Part shown: positions 7,681 to 17,359 of the stretch, piece by piece
Numbering within the stretch: the stretch's first letter is position 1
How the letters are laid out: the number at the start of each line of letters is the position of its first letter
Assembly (NCBI RefSeq): GCF_023227875.1
Contig: NZ_JALOCH010000009.1
Coordinates: 66,280-130,279, forward strand
Direction: 5' to 3'
Origin: Methanoregula sp.
Lineage (GTDB): Archaea > Halobacteriota > Methanomicrobia > Methanomicrobiales > Methanospirillaceae
Length of the DNA stretch: 64,000 bases
Position numbers and translations under genes: made by a program
The notes under the pieces: model-generated
Told to the model about the DNA's origin: nothing
The model's database searches: none
The model's input: only the letters and a program-made list of their open reading frames with translations

Positions 7681-8897
7681 GGTTTTCCCCCGGTGATGAG
7701 ATCGAGCGTTGGTTTATGACGCACCTCTCCCGCGTGGACAAGGAGGCTTGCGACCAGGATCTCATCGGTGAATTCCGTAACAAGGGCTCCATCCTTGTCA
7801 ACGAGGAGCGACAGGAACGACTGGAGGTTCTTTGCGTACATCTGGCTCGTGTGGAACGGGATCCGGGCCGGGAGGTTCTGCGGCCCGATGATCAGGACGC
7901 CGTGCTCCCGGATGGTCTTGCCGGCCCGGGTCAGCTCGCAGTTGCCACCCGATTCGGCAGCCATGTCAATGATGACGGCACCCGGCCGCATCGTTGCGAC
8001 CGTCTCTTTGGTTACAAGGACAGGGGCCTTCCGCCCCGGGATCGCGGCGGTCGTGATGACAATGTCCGCCCGTGCAACGGCGGCGGAGACCATCTGCTGC
8101 TCCTGCGCCTTCTCTTCAGGAGTGAGCTCGCGGGCATAGCCGCCCTGGCCTTCGGCATTGATCTCGAGTTCGAGGAACCTGGCACCGAGGCTCCGGACCT
8201 GTTCGCCGGCTGCGCGCCGGACATCGTAGGCCTCGACAAGGGCGCCAAGCCGCTTTGCCGTTGCAATTGCCATGAGACCGGCAACACCGGCACCAAGGAT
8301 GAGGACGGTTGCCGGCCTGATCGTACCGGCGGCAGTTGTCAGCATCGGGAGGAACTTCGGGCAGTTGTCGGCACCCATAACGGCTGCCACGTACCCGCCG
8401 GCAGTTGCCTGCGAGCTAAGTGCATCCATGCTCTGGGCGCGGGTGATCCGCGGTACGAGTTCGAGAGCGAACGCGGTGATCTTCCGGTCGCGCATCCGGG
8501 CGATCGCCTCAAGGTTGTTTGCGGGGTTCATGAACCCGATGACGATCGTGCCCTCGGCAAGCTGATCGACATCGGCAACGGTAGGGGGCTGGACCCGGAG
8601 GACGATCCGGGCGCCGTCCAGCAGCTCTTTTCGGCCGGACGCGATGGTTGCACCGGCTGCCCTGAAGAGATCGTCGGGATAGTATGCGCCCGTTCCCGCA
8701 TCATGCTCGACACGGACAGTATAGCCGGACTTCGTGAACTTCTGGACAACTTCCGGCACAGACGCCACGCGCTGTTCACCCGGGGCCTGTTCCTTTGGAA
8801 CGGCAATCACGATTGGCGTGGCTGCCGGGCCGTTCGGACCGGCCGGAATCGTATTGGTTACATCCTGTGCATTGACGGGGGAGCTCACAATTCCCAC
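7677..8897 (-). CDS. pntAA: NAD(P) transhydrogenase subunit alpha part 1 (NAD-binding)
   Basis: 406 residues of the AlaDH/PNT family. It begins VIVAVPKE-type (PIVIAVPKEQAPGEQRVA near residue 28), carries HDAGTGAYYPDDLF, the Rossmann motif ILGAGVAGLMAIATAKRLGA near 195, and ITTAAIPGRKAPVLVTKE. This is the soluble domain I that binds NAD(H). The start used is GTG at 8897; the first ~25 residues are not conserved in kind and a later start cannot be excluded. It opens the pnt operon. The arcS gene ends 79 bases upstream, so the operon may share its transcript or have its own promoter in that gap. Confidence 0.95.
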   Translation of the reverse strand: MGIVSSPVNAQDVTNTIPAGPNGPAATPIVIAVPKEQAPGEQRVASVPEVVQKFTKSGYTVRVEHDAGTGAYYPDDLFRAAGATIASGRKELLDGARIVLRVQPPTVADVDQLAEGTIVIGFMNPANNLEAIARMRDRKITAFALELVPRITRAQSMDALSSQATAGGYVAAVMGADNCPKFLPMLTTAAGTIRPATVLILGAGVAGLMAIATAKRLGALVEAYDVRRAAGEQVRSLGARFLELEINAEGQGGYARELTPEEKAQEQQMVSAAVARADIVITTAAIPGRKAPVLVTKETVATMRPGAVIIDMAAESGGNCELTRAGKTIREHGVLIIGPQNLPARIPFHTSQMYAKNLQSFLSLLVDKDGALVTEFTDEILVASLLVHAGEVRHKPTLDLITGGKP

Positions 8898-8975
8898 CGT
8901 CCCTGTCCGGCTCTTTCGCTATGGAACAACCTGTTCACTCCATCGATGATCTGCAATGTATCGTATAGATTGGAA

Positions 8976-10607
8976 CTATAGCTTCTTTATTTTACGCACA
9001 CGGACGGCAACACCGCGGCGCGAACGCAGCATCTCTCCGGCCGGTAGGGCTGCACGGCCGGTTGCGATGGCCCGCTTACCCACCACCAGGACCTCGTCGC
9101 CGTCCCGGATCGCGGGGTCTGCCCCGGTCACGCCGGGGACGAGCACGTCGCCTTCCGGTACGAAATCATCAATGGTTACGCGGTACCCTTCAGCGATCAT
9201 GGCCCAGCCATCGAACGTGGGGCGGAGGAGACCGGTACCGGTGTCGAGCGAGAAGAACTGGGTATTGCCTTTGCTCCAGAACAACTCGAGGTTACGGCCG
9301 CGTGGCATCATTCCTTTTGTGTCTATGTCGACACCAAACTGGCAGGAGAGCATGCCATGCAACCGGTCATCCTTGATCTTGCGCTCACCGGCAAGGCTCG
9401 CGTCCAGCGCGTTTAATGCTGCGGGACCTGCCGGGTTCTCCGTGCAGGAATATTCAAGCGTGATGCCGCAGAGCTCGGCGGCCTGGCGGGCAACGGTGAG
9501 TGCGCCACCTTCGAGATGCGCGATGATCCGGCGGTAATGGTGGCGCGAGAAGTACCGTGCAAGGATGCCGGAGATGACCGCACATTCCTCAGCATCCCAG
9601 TACCCGGTCACCGGGACATCGTAATGGCCTGCGGGGTACACACATTCGAGCTCGCGGGGGACGAGGCCGAGCGGGGAGGTGACGATCAGCTCGTGGGCAC
9701 GGCCGCCAATTGCTACCTGGAACCGCCGGTGGCTCTGCGAGAGCGAGTAGGGCTTCCTTGCCGAACAGGGAAGGAGAACCGCGACATCACACCGGGGCGG
9801 GATGTAGCGCGTCAGGAGCCGTTCGGCGAACCGCTGCACCTCGGCCCGCTGCATGGACTCGCCGGAGTTTGCCCGCATGACACCGCTCCGGGCCACAGGC
9901 AGAACCGCTTCCATGAATGAATAATGGCGGTCGAGGTGGCGAAGGATCGCGACCTGGTTTGCATCCATCCGGCAGCGGGACTCAACCAGTTCCCGGAGCT
10001 GTGCCTGCTGGATGAAGCGGGTGACGAGCGCAATCTCGTGCCGGAGCGCTTCGCGGTTGTGCCCCAGCAGGTCCCCGGCTTTGCACCCGGGACAGGTGCA
10101 GATACCGGCTTCCATGGCATCCGCCGGGAAATCCCCCTCGGGCGTGCAGAACCGGCCCTGTGCTGACCTGAGGTCCACCGCGGTGTAATCGAAGAGTTCG
10201 AAGCCGGAATAACAGAGAATTGCGACCGTTGACGGCAGGGCTGATGCGGGAGCATACCACGCGGTGTCGGCGGGTGTCTTCTCCTTGAGACCGACAAGCC
10301 AGTCCACATAATTACGGGGGTTGGCAAACGCGGTGTGCCAGTTTGCGGCCATGACACAGTCGCCGCTCTCCGCGGCATTCTCCCGCTGGGGATGGATGAT
10401 GACCGGGGCGTCCGTAATTACCGGGGGAAATTCCTGTACCAGTTTTGCAGGAGCAGACAGGGGGATATTGATCGACGGGGACTCCGCCAGGGCAGGGAAC
10501 AGGACATCGGTCTCGGCTGCCGCAGGAAGCTTCACGATCGCGGTGCCGGTCTCAAGCACGCCGGTCCGGGCAAGCCCGTCCCGTTTCCGGATATCAAATC
10601 TCGTCAT
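8976..10607 (-). CDS. arcS: Archaeosine synthase subunit alpha (ArcS), PUA domain
   Basis: 543 residues, a paralogue of tRNA-guanine transglycosylase that acts after TgtA. It converts preQ0 at position 15 of archaeal tRNA towards archaeosine. The central catalytic-type block LPCSARKPYSLSQSH near residue 275 and the following VTSPLGLVPRELECVYPAGHYDVPVTGYW are hallmark ArcS sequence. The C-terminal 75 residues (about 465-543, GVTGADPAIRDGDEVLVVG) form a PUA RNA-binding domain. CTCPGC near 195 is a possible zinc site. The start overlaps the end of tgtA by 14 bases, so both archaeosine steps are translationally coupled. Confidence 0.93.
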   Translation of the reverse strand: MTRFDIRKRDGLARTGVLETGTAIVKLPAAAETDVLFPALAESPSINIPLSAPAKLVQEFPPVITDAPVIIHPQRENAAESGDCVMAANWHTAFANPRNYVDWLVGLKEKTPADTAWYAPASALPSTVAILCYSGFELFDYTAVDLRSAQGRFCTPEGDFPADAMEAGICTCPGCKAGDLLGHNREALRHEIALVTRFIQQAQLRELVESRCRMDANQVAILRHLDRHYSFMEAVLPVARSGVMRANSGESMQRAEVQRFAERLLTRYIPPRCDVAVLLPCSARKPYSLSQSHRRFQVAIGGRAHELIVTSPLGLVPRELECVYPAGHYDVPVTGYWDAEECAVISGILARYFSRHHYRRIIAHLEGGALTVARQAAELCGITLEYSCTENPAGPAALNALDASLAGERKIKDDRLHGMLSCQFGVDIDTKGMMPRGRNLELFWSKGNTQFFSLDTGTGLLRPTFDGWAMIAEGYRVTIDDFVPEGDVLVPGVTGADPAIRDGDEVLVVGKRAIATGRAALPAGEMLRSRRGVAVRVRKIKKL

Positions 10608-12048
10608 CTGCGGTCTCCATGTCCCCGAGTTCCTGCTGCACGAACGCAGCCCATGCCGGGCCGCACGCGATCACAATCCTGCTCCCCGGGTGGCTGTCGG
10701 CAAGGGCCCGTATGCCCCGGCATCCCTGCCGGACCATCGCATCGTCCCATTCCGGGAGCTCGCACGGGCCGATGGGGAAGGTCTCCCTCAGTTCCTGAGG
10801 GTACGGCCCGAACGGGGGCTTGAAGGAGAGCGTGTCGTCGTATCCTTCCCGCACCCTGCCATCGATCAGGATGAGGACATTCTTCTTAAGCGGGAGCCGG
10901 GCAAGCTGCTGCTGGTATCGCAGGACCTCAGTGCGCCGGCAGCTCTCATCGCCGCGGTAAAAGAACCGGCGTTTCGAGGCCCGGTCATGCTCCGCGATGA
11001 CCGGGGCATGGTCAAGGAGCGCCCGGTACCCGGAGAGGAGCTGCGGGTGGCCGCGGCACCGCTCGTCCACCAGTTCCCAGAGCGTACCGTCAACGATTGC
11101 CTGCCGGACCCGTGAGATCTCGGCGAGTGTTACGTACAGGTTGTGGAGCGCGAGCAGGCGTTCGCGGTCGGGGGCGGCCCTGAGTTCTTCAGCCGTGTGC
11201 GACCGGCAGACACTGCAGGCACAGGGGAGGTCCGCAAGTTCCTCGATCCGGTAACTGCCGTGGGAGGTGAGGTACCGCCCGTCCTTTGCATAGAGGGCAT
11301 AGGCAGCCGAGTCGAACAGGTCGCAACCCATCGCCGTTGCAAGTGCGAACATCGATGGGTGGCCGGCACCGAACAGGTGCACGCAGGCCGAGGGGGAGAG
11401 GGTCCGTTTTGCGGCCATCACAACCTTGACGAGCTCGCGGTACCGGTAGGACTCCATGAGGGGGACAACCGCACCGATGGGGCAGAACGAGAAGCCGAGT
11501 CCGGTCACTTTCCGTCCCGATAACTCGCGGAGGTCTTCGAAACTCCCGCCCTGTACCGGCCCGGCGATCGGTGCATCGCTGCCAAAAACTTCCTTTGCCT
11601 CGGCGAGCCGTTCGAGCGTGATCGCGAGTTCGCGTTCGGTGGTCTCGCGGTCCGCGGCGGGAGAGGTGGGGATATCGAGGGGTACCCAGATGTCACTGCC
11701 GATATCGCGCTGGAAGGAGAGCGTCTCCGTGTTGGTGATGGAGACCTGCCCGTACACCGAAAGCTGGAACGAACCGGAGTCGGTCATGATCACCCCGTCA
11801 AAATCGAGTACCTTGTGCAGCCCCTCGTCAAGGGCACGGGCCCGGAACTGCCTGCTCTGCGAGAAGATGTAGGCATTGGTGATGAGCGCCTCGACACCCA
11901 TCTCCTGCATCTCCTTTGGCGAGACGAGCTGGAGGTGGGGGTTGATGACCGGCAGCAGGGCCGGCGTCTTTACGATTTTCTTCCCGACCGCCAGTTTCCC
12001 GCAGCGCCCCGCGCAGTCGCTGTACAGACTTTCAAATGCAATAGCCAT
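10594..12048 (-). CDS. tgtA: tRNA-guanine(15) transglycosylase
   Basis: 484 residues. Inserts preQ0 into position 15 of tRNA, the first tRNA-level step of archaeosine synthesis. The TIM-barrel signature MTDSGSFQLSVYG near residue 88 contains the catalytic Asp, AGPVQGGSFEDLRE and LFGAGHPSMF follow, and the zinc ligands are in CACSVCRSH near 275. The start ATG at 12048 gives AFESLYSDCAGRCGKL, the normal N-terminus. The usual C-terminal PUA domain is not evident here; the PUA domain in this pair is on ArcS. It is first in the tgtA-arcS operon. Confidence 0.95.
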   Translation of the reverse strand: MAIAFESLYSDCAGRCGKLAVGKKIVKTPALLPVINPHLQLVSPKEMQEMGVEALITNAYIFSQSRQFRARALDEGLHKVLDFDGVIMTDSGSFQLSVYGQVSITNTETLSFQRDIGSDIWVPLDIPTSPAADRETTERELAITLERLAEAKEVFGSDAPIAGPVQGGSFEDLRELSGRKVTGLGFSFCPIGAVVPLMESYRYRELVKVVMAAKRTLSPSACVHLFGAGHPSMFALATAMGCDLFDSAAYALYAKDGRYLTSHGSYRIEELADLPCACSVCRSHTAEELRAAPDRERLLALHNLYVTLAEISRVRQAIVDGTLWELVDERCRGHPQLLSGYRALLDHAPVIAEHDRASKRRFFYRGDESCRRTEVLRYQQQLARLPLKKNVLILIDGRVREGYDDTLSFKPPFGPYPQELRETFPIGPCELPEWDDAMVRQGCRGIRALADSHPGSRIVIACGPAWAAFVQQELGDMETADDEI

Positions 12049-12101
12049 TCCGCACCGTGATGTCGCTTTATATGGGCTCTCTTCAGGTTAAACGGTTGCC
12101 C

Positions 12102-12665
12102 TCACTTTTTTTCCGAGAAGATCTGCCCTTCAAAGGTGAGGATCTCAACTGTGGGGTAGGTCCAGCACCGGTTGGGGAGGCCGGCCTTCATGCAGGTATG
12201 GTCGAGGAAGGTGGTGGCGTCCCAGCCGTACTCGGTGGCCACCTGGGGGAGGAGGAGCCCGCTCGTCCCCATGCCGCGCGCGATGAGCCCGTGCCTGCCG
12301 ACAATGACGTTGCCGGGACGTTCCGGGGGGTCGCCTTTCAGGGGTTCAGGTACAGTAAGGATCGTGACCTCGACGGTGATCTCCTCCAGTTCCTCCTTCC
12401 GCACCGGGGGAAACCGGGGGTCCTCACGCGCAGCTGCTCCTGCGGCATGTTCAATTGCCTTCCCAAGCGGCATCACGGGATACGGGAGCCCGATGCACCC
12501 GCGGAGCTCGCCTTTTATATTGAGGGTGACAAAAACGCCGCGCTTTTCATTGAAAACGGGAGTGAGTTTCAGCGCAGGTTTGGGTTTTTTCGCGCAGACA
12601 TATTCAATGGCGCCGCGTGCGGAGCGGAGCGCCATCTGACCCTCTTCCGGAGTGAGCAATTCCAT
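12102..12665 (-). CDS. AMMECR1 domain protein
   Basis: 187 residues, a compact conserved family found in archaea and eukaryotes. The signature LRGCIGLPYPVMPLGKAI occurs near residue 53, followed by DPRFPPV and ITVEVTILTVPEPL. Conserved Cys residues are also in DHTCMKAGLPNRCW near the C-terminus. The biochemical role of the family is unsettled; a link to radical or memo-type chemistry has been proposed from fusions with MEMO domains in some genomes. It lies 53 bases upstream of tgtA on the same strand and may be co-transcribed with it. Confidence 0.93.
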   Translation of the reverse strand: MELLTPEEGQMALRSARGAIEYVCAKKPKPALKLTPVFNEKRGVFVTLNIKGELRGCIGLPYPVMPLGKAIEHAAGAAAREDPRFPPVRKEELEEITVEVTILTVPEPLKGDPPERPGNVIVGRHGLIARGMGTSGLLLPQVATEYGWDATTFLDHTCMKAGLPNRCWTYPTVEILTFEGQIFSEKK

Positions 12666-12810
12666 GGCTGTTCCCTTTCCTGTGACTGTCTATAGTGCAT
12701 CTTGGATAACAATCTATCGAACCGGGCGGACTGCCCTGCGGGCAACTGCGGATTCCAGAACAGAGAGGTACGGTCGCTGCGCTTATCTCTTCTGCCGGCC
12801 CATAGATAAA

Positions 12811-13155
12811 CGAGAGGGAGAGAGCGGCCGACGGTAACTTAAGTGTTGCTGAGGAAAGTCCCCCCACCCACCGGGCACGCAGCCGTACGCAAGTACGGGT
12901 GGCGAGAGTCACGGCAATGGCACAGAAACGACACGGCCTGCCAACAGTGATGAAGCGGTTGAGCCGGAAACGGCGAGAAACACAATGTGCGAGTAACCCG
13001 CTGAACGTTTACGGGCAGGATACGGTGAAACGGCGAATCCCTGCGGGTGCAAGTCAGAACAGGACCATGGAGCGCTCGGTATCCGTCCGGGTATGACGCA
13101 GAGCTGAATGCCGCTAAAACAAAAGGAGGCTTACTCCTCCCACTCGCTTTCTTCT
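12811..13155 (+). ncRNA. rnpB: RNase P RNA, archaeal type A
   Basis: The universally conserved CR-I sequence GAGGAAAGTCC is at about 12851-12861. Downstream are the other conserved elements: ACAGAAA then GAAACGGCGAGAAACACAATGTGCGAGTAACCCGCTGAAC as blocks, GGGTGCAAGTCAGAACAGG near 13036, GCAGAGCTGAATGCCGC near 13098 (pairs with CR-I to form P4) and GGCTTACTCCTCCCACTCGC at the 3' end. The ends form a P1 helix: 12816-12826 pairs with 13145-13155, including seven consecutive pairs GAGAGCG/CGCTTTC. The length of about 340 nt is right for type A. Several open frames cross it on both strands but none is a real gene. The ends are set by P1 and may be off by a few bases. Confidence 0.92.
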
Positions 13156-13296
13156 GGCAATTTTCGTTAGTTTTAGTCTTCCTGACAGCAGGTTTTTTCC
13201 TTTTCATAAAGGAGTGCATGGAATTCTCTGGACCCGGCTTCAATACAGCAAGCTATTAAATCAGGATTTTCAGAGTACGTGTAGAGGGAGTAAATC

Positions 13297-14343
13297 GTGG
13301 ATCATCGTTCTTATTCATGGAAGTCTGCATGCCGGTATCTTATCATCATTGCCTGCATTGCCGTACTGGTCATACCCGTTTCAGCGGTCACCCTGACGCC
13401 CGGCTCTTCAACAGCCGGTTCTGCCACCATCTCGAAAGGGGACCCCGTGTACATCCAGGGTGTCGCAACCGGCCACCCCCGCAACGGCCTCCAGGTATGG
13501 GAGATCGGTTACAATACCGTGAAAGTATCAACAATCTCTGTCAACGATGATAACACCTATTCGTACGAACTGAAGTCAGCCGATACGCAGAGCCTCGCAT
13601 CCGGCCAGTACGTCGTGATTGTCCAGCACCCGATGATGAACGGGGAGTTTGACATTATCTATTCCTCCGATACCGGGCAGGTCATCAACCGCCAGATGAA
13701 TGGCGGGACAGCGATATTCCAGCTGACCCGGAGCGGGAGTCTCCAGAGCACCGATGCTGCATCCGCACTCATGAAGGCGATTAACAGCCAGAACATCGAT
13801 GATACGTTTGCCTCGTCCTCGTTTTACGTCAGCCAGCCGGATGCACTTATCCATCCCGTTGGCGACCATGTAGTCGGGGATAAATTCACCATCACCGGCT
13901 CCACCAACCTCGCCGTTGGCGATAAGCTCCAGGTGGATGTCTATTCATCATCCTTTGCACCGACCAAGAAGAGCGAGAGCGGGGAATATTCGGGTGCCAG
14001 CGGCGTAGTGGAGGTGATGCCCGGCAGCGATGGGCGCAACCAGTGGTCGTTTGACATCGATGCATCGACGTTCAGGCCGGATGAGTATATCGTGACGGTC
14101 GCAGCCATTATCCAGGATGTCCGGGGTTCATCGACATTCAATATCCTCCCGTCAGTCCCTGCAACAACGCAGGTCGCCGAGACCGCCATGACAACGGGAA
14201 CGGTTGCTCAACCAACACCTGCATCAGCAATCGCGACCACCCCAACGCAGGTACCGACAACCCTGCATTCTGCCCTGCCACTCTGGGTCAGCGCAGCTGC
14301 GGTATTAGGGATAATAATTGTATTGAACAAAAGAAAGAACTGA
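13297..14343 (+). CDS. Secreted, membrane-anchored surface protein (DUF3821-like)
   Basis: 348 residues starting GTG with GAGGGAG 8 bases upstream. A signal peptide (IIIACIAVLVIPVSA) ends near residue 30. The body is beta-rich with ISKGDPVYIQGVATGHP and a second similar block VGDHVVGDKFTITGSTNL, suggesting two Ig-like modules. A Thr/Pro-rich linker (about 290-325) precedes a C-terminal membrane helix and the basic tail NKRKN. This layout (signal, beta domains, Thr-rich stalk, anchor) is typical of methanogen cell-surface proteins. I recall a similar arrangement in the DUF3821 family of Methanomicrobia, but the family name is moderate confidence. Function unknown. Confidence 0.8.
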   Translation: MDHRSYSWKSACRYLIIIACIAVLVIPVSAVTLTPGSSTAGSATISKGDPVYIQGVATGHPRNGLQVWEIGYNTVKVSTISVNDDNTYSYELKSADTQSLASGQYVVIVQHPMMNGEFDIIYSSDTGQVINRQMNGGTAIFQLTRSGSLQSTDAASALMKAINSQNIDDTFASSSFYVSQPDALIHPVGDHVVGDKFTITGSTNLAVGDKLQVDVYSSSFAPTKKSESGEYSGASGVVEVMPGSDGRNQWSFDIDASTFRPDEYIVTVAAIIQDVRGSSTFNILPSVPATTQVAETAMTTGTVAQPTPASAIATTPTQVPTTLHSALPLWVSAAAVLGIIIVLNKRKN

Positions 14344-14350
14344 CCCGCTC

Positions 14351-15781
14351 CTACCAGTTGAGGAACAGGGTCTTGGTCCGGGAATAACTGTCAAGAGCGT
14401 GGATCCCGTTCTCCCTGCCGATCCCGCTCTCGTTCATCCCGCCGAAGGGGATTTCCGGCGGGACAGTGAGGTGGCGGTTCACCCATACGATCCCGGCATT
14501 GATCTCATCGAATGCCCGTTTTGCGGTATGCAGCCGTGTGGTCCAGACTGAGGCCCCGAGGCCATAGCGGGTACGGTTTGCCTCACGGATTGCCGTATCG
14601 AGGTCCGGGACCGGCATCACCGGCAGGACCGGACCGAACACCTCTTCGTTCATAAGCCGGCCAGCCGGGGCCACATCGGCAACAAGGGTCGGCCGGTAGA
14701 AGAGACCGCGGTCACAGGGCGCATCGTCCAACCGGCATCCCCCGGTAAGGATCGTCCCTTCCCCGCCATCCCGTGTCGCATCAACCAGCTGCGATATGCG
14801 TTCGCGCTGGGCGAAACTGTTCAGGGGGCCCATATCGATACCGGCATCAAGGCCGTTGCCGATCTTCAGTTCTTCGATCCGGCGTTTCAGTTTCTGCGTG
14901 AACACCGCAGCAATGGCATCGTGGACGAACAACCGCTTAACCGCCGTGCAGGTCTGCCCCGCATTATAGAACCGGCCCCGGAGCGCCCCAACGACTGCCT
15001 TGTCGATATCCGCGTCGTCCATTACGATCATCGGGTCCGAGCCCCCGAGTTCGAGCGTCAGCTGCTTGAGATGAGTCGTCGACAGTTCCCGGATCCTCCG
15101 GCCTGTTGCACAGTTCCCGGTAAAGGAGATCTTGCGGATCTGCGGGTGGCGGACAAGGGATTCACCAACAACTTCCCCGGGCCCTGTTACGATATTGAGG
15201 ACCCCGGCCGGAAGGCCGGATGCCTCAAGGATCTGTCCAAGCCGGATATTTGTCAGGGGTGTTGTTGAAGCCGGTTTGAGGACCATCGTGTTGCCAGCGA
15301 GCAAAGCAGGCCCGACCTTCCAGCCCATGATGAGCACCGGCATATTCCAGGGGATGATCGCCCCGCAGATCCCCAGCGGCTCATGCGAAACAAGTGCATC
15401 GCCGGAAGTGCCGAGACGGATGAGGTCCCCCGGCCGGGAGGCAGATATCCCGGCATAAAATTCAAGAATATTGGCATATCCCCTGACCTCATCGATGGAT
15501 TCCCGGAGGGGCTTTCCCTGCTCCATCGTCAGGAGCCGGGCAAGGTCCTTGTGCTGCTCCCGCACCTCCTCTGCCGCATGGAACAGGATGTTACCCCGGT
15601 CACGTATCATCTTCTTCTTCCAGCCTGCGGATGCAGCTTCCGCAGCATCCACGGCCCGCCCTACATCATCGGATGAACCGGAGGGTACGCGATCGATCTG
15701 CTCACCCGTTGCCGGGTTCGTCACAGCGATCCATGTATCGTCCAGGGAGGCAACATCGGCGCCCCCGATCCTCATCAGCAT
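14351..15781 (-). CDS. NAD(P)-dependent aldehyde dehydrogenase
   Basis: 476 residues, the standard ALDH length. Motifs: ICGAIIPWNMPVLI, KPASTTPLT near 165, ISFTGNCATGRRI, the catalytic Glu in LELGGSDP near 245, the catalytic Cys in NAGQTCTAVKRL near 279, and EVFGPVLPVMP near 375. It oxidises an aldehyde to the acid; the substrate cannot be read, with succinate-semialdehyde or lactaldehyde-type enzymes as plausible relatives. It lies on the same strand 132 bases downstream of the malic enzyme gene and converges with the surface-protein gene. Confidence 0.92.
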   Translation of the reverse strand: MLMRIGGADVASLDDTWIAVTNPATGEQIDRVPSGSSDDVGRAVDAAEAASAGWKKKMIRDRGNILFHAAEEVREQHKDLARLLTMEQGKPLRESIDEVRGYANILEFYAGISASRPGDLIRLGTSGDALVSHEPLGICGAIIPWNMPVLIMGWKVGPALLAGNTMVLKPASTTPLTNIRLGQILEASGLPAGVLNIVTGPGEVVGESLVRHPQIRKISFTGNCATGRRIRELSTTHLKQLTLELGGSDPMIVMDDADIDKAVVGALRGRFYNAGQTCTAVKRLFVHDAIAAVFTQKLKRRIEELKIGNGLDAGIDMGPLNSFAQRERISQLVDATRDGGEGTILTGGCRLDDAPCDRGLFYRPTLVADVAPAGRLMNEEVFGPVLPVMPVPDLDTAIREANRTRYGLGASVWTTRLHTAKRAFDEINAGIVWVNRHLTVPPEIPFGGMNESGIGRENGIHALDSYSRTKTLFLNW

Positions 15782-15913
15782 ACTCTGCCTCCTGTCATCG
15801 TATCATCCTGCCAGTATAATTCCCCGGAGGGTGTGAAATGCTCCCTGTCACAGGGTAGAATCTATTCCGGTTTACTATTCGGTAATACCTTACAAAATCC
15901 CTTCCATCGGTAT

Positions 15914-17131
15914 TCAGGGACGGGCACGGCCGCACCCGCACTGGACTGCTGCATTTGCCACCGCTGATGCAACGGCTTTCGTCACGTCCTTGTCAAGGAT
16001 ATTGGGAAGGATCCGTTCGCGGTGGGGTCTGGGGACACAGCCGGCGATTGCATGTGCAGCGGCAATCTTCATCTCATCAGTGATCCGCGTGGCGCGTGCA
16101 TCGAGTGCCCCCCGGAATATCCCCGGGAATGCGAGCACGTTGTTGATCTGGTTGGGTAAATCGCTCCGTCCCGTGCCAACAACCGCAGCGCCGGCATGCT
16201 TTACTTTATCCGGCATAATCTCAGGTACCGGGTTCGCCATGGCAAAGACAATGGCATCCTGGTTCATCGAGCGTATCATCTTCTCCGTGACAATCCCGGG
16301 GCCGGACACCCCGATAAAGACATCCGCCCCGCGCATCGCATCCGCAAGGCTGCCGTCAAGGGCGTTTTTATTCGTCTCTTCAGCGATGATGAACTTGTAC
16401 TTGTTTTTGTAAAGACCGGGCCTGCCCCGGAAGATCGTTCCCTGCGTGTCGCATACAATGATGTCGTTGACCCGGGTACAGACATCCGGGCTGTAGCCGA
16501 TGCATTTCAGCATGCGGGTGATGGCATAACCGGCTGCTCCCGCCCCGCTGATCACGATGTTGAGATCACCATATTTTTTACCGGTCACTTTGCAGGCATT
16601 CAGGATTGCAGCAAGCACAACAACCGCAGTCCCGTGCTGGTCATCGTGCATGACCGGGATCCCGATGTCCTGCAGGGCATCCTCCACCTCGAAACATTTC
16701 GGGGCTGCGATATCCTCAAGGTTGATCCCCCCGAAGACCGGTGCAATGTTCCGCACCTTGTCGACAAAATTCGTTTCATAACTCTCAAAGCAGATCGGGA
16801 AGGCATCGACCCCGGCAAATTCCTTGAACAGGATCGCCTTCCCTTCCATGACAGGTATGGCCGCATAACCGCCGATGTTGCCGAGCCCGAGCACGGCGGA
16901 ACCATCCGTGACGATGGCGATGGTGTTGGCTTTCAGCGTGTATTCATAGGCAAGGGCCTTGTCCTTCACGATCTCCCGGCTGACTTCCGCAACACCCGGG
17001 GTATAGGCTACCGAGAGATCGTGTTTTGTCTTTAAGGGGACCTTGGACCGGATGCCAAGCTTCCCCTTGTACTTCGCATGCATGGCAAGCGATTCCTGGT
17101 AGATCTCGTTGCTTGCAGATGAGAATGCCAT
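15914..17131 (-). CDS. Malic enzyme (malate dehydrogenase, oxaloacetate-decarboxylating)
   Basis: About 405 residues from ATG near 17131 (MAFSSASNEIYQESL); the frame is open upstream to 17308 but that region looks like a promoter, and the 405-residue form starts where bacterial and archaeal malic enzymes do. Malic N-domain motifs are KHDLSVAYTPGVAEVS, TDGSAVLGLGNIG and MEGKAILFKEFAGVDAFPIC. The NAD-binding domain has HDDQHGTAVVVLAAILNA and VISGAGAAGYAITRML, then ANPVPEI. It interconverts malate and pyruvate plus CO2. It may supply pyruvate or NAD(P)H, which would connect to the transhydrogenase in this window; that is inference. Confidence 0.94.
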   Translation of the reverse strand: MAFSSASNEIYQESLAMHAKYKGKLGIRSKVPLKTKHDLSVAYTPGVAEVSREIVKDKALAYEYTLKANTIAIVTDGSAVLGLGNIGGYAAIPVMEGKAILFKEFAGVDAFPICFESYETNFVDKVRNIAPVFGGINLEDIAAPKCFEVEDALQDIGIPVMHDDQHGTAVVVLAAILNACKVTGKKYGDLNIVISGAGAAGYAITRMLKCIGYSPDVCTRVNDIIVCDTQGTIFRGRPGLYKNKYKFIIAEETNKNALDGSLADAMRGADVFIGVSGPGIVTEKMIRSMNQDAIVFAMANPVPEIMPDKVKHAGAAVVGTGRSDLPNQINNVLAFPGIFRGALDARATRITDEMKIAAAHAIAGCVPRPHRERILPNILDKDVTKAVASAVANAAVQCGCGRARP

Positions 17132-17265
17132 CCGGTTTCCTCTCAGTACGTGTGAGGGATGGGGCAGGCAATGAAGATAGTGGTTGAAACCCGGCCGATA
17201 CTTATTGTAACAGGAGAAGGAACCTGTCAAGATTATTTCACGATCCATTGCCCACATAAAGGTAA

Positions 17266-17310
17266 ATTTAATACATGTATGGACAGATGTATACATTAAG
17301 GTATACAAAA
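17266..17310. promoter_or_regulatory. Divergent promoter region with GTATAC/ACATGT palindromes
   Basis: Between the malic enzyme (minus) and the ECF S-component (plus) lies a short AT-rich stretch with an ACATGT palindrome and two GTATAC palindromes. The halves TAATACATGTAT and ATGTATACATTA form an imperfect inverted repeat around GGACAG. Such symmetry in a divergent promoter suggests an operator. No regulator is identified. Confidence 0.4.
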
Positions 17311-17359
17311 GTCATTACGCGGCGAACAATAACCGCATTCCCCCTGGTACCTGAACATT

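Noticed and set aside
12839..13259. Short open frames across 12.8-13.2 kb
   Set aside because: They overlap the RNase P RNA, whose conserved elements and P1 pairing explain the conservation.
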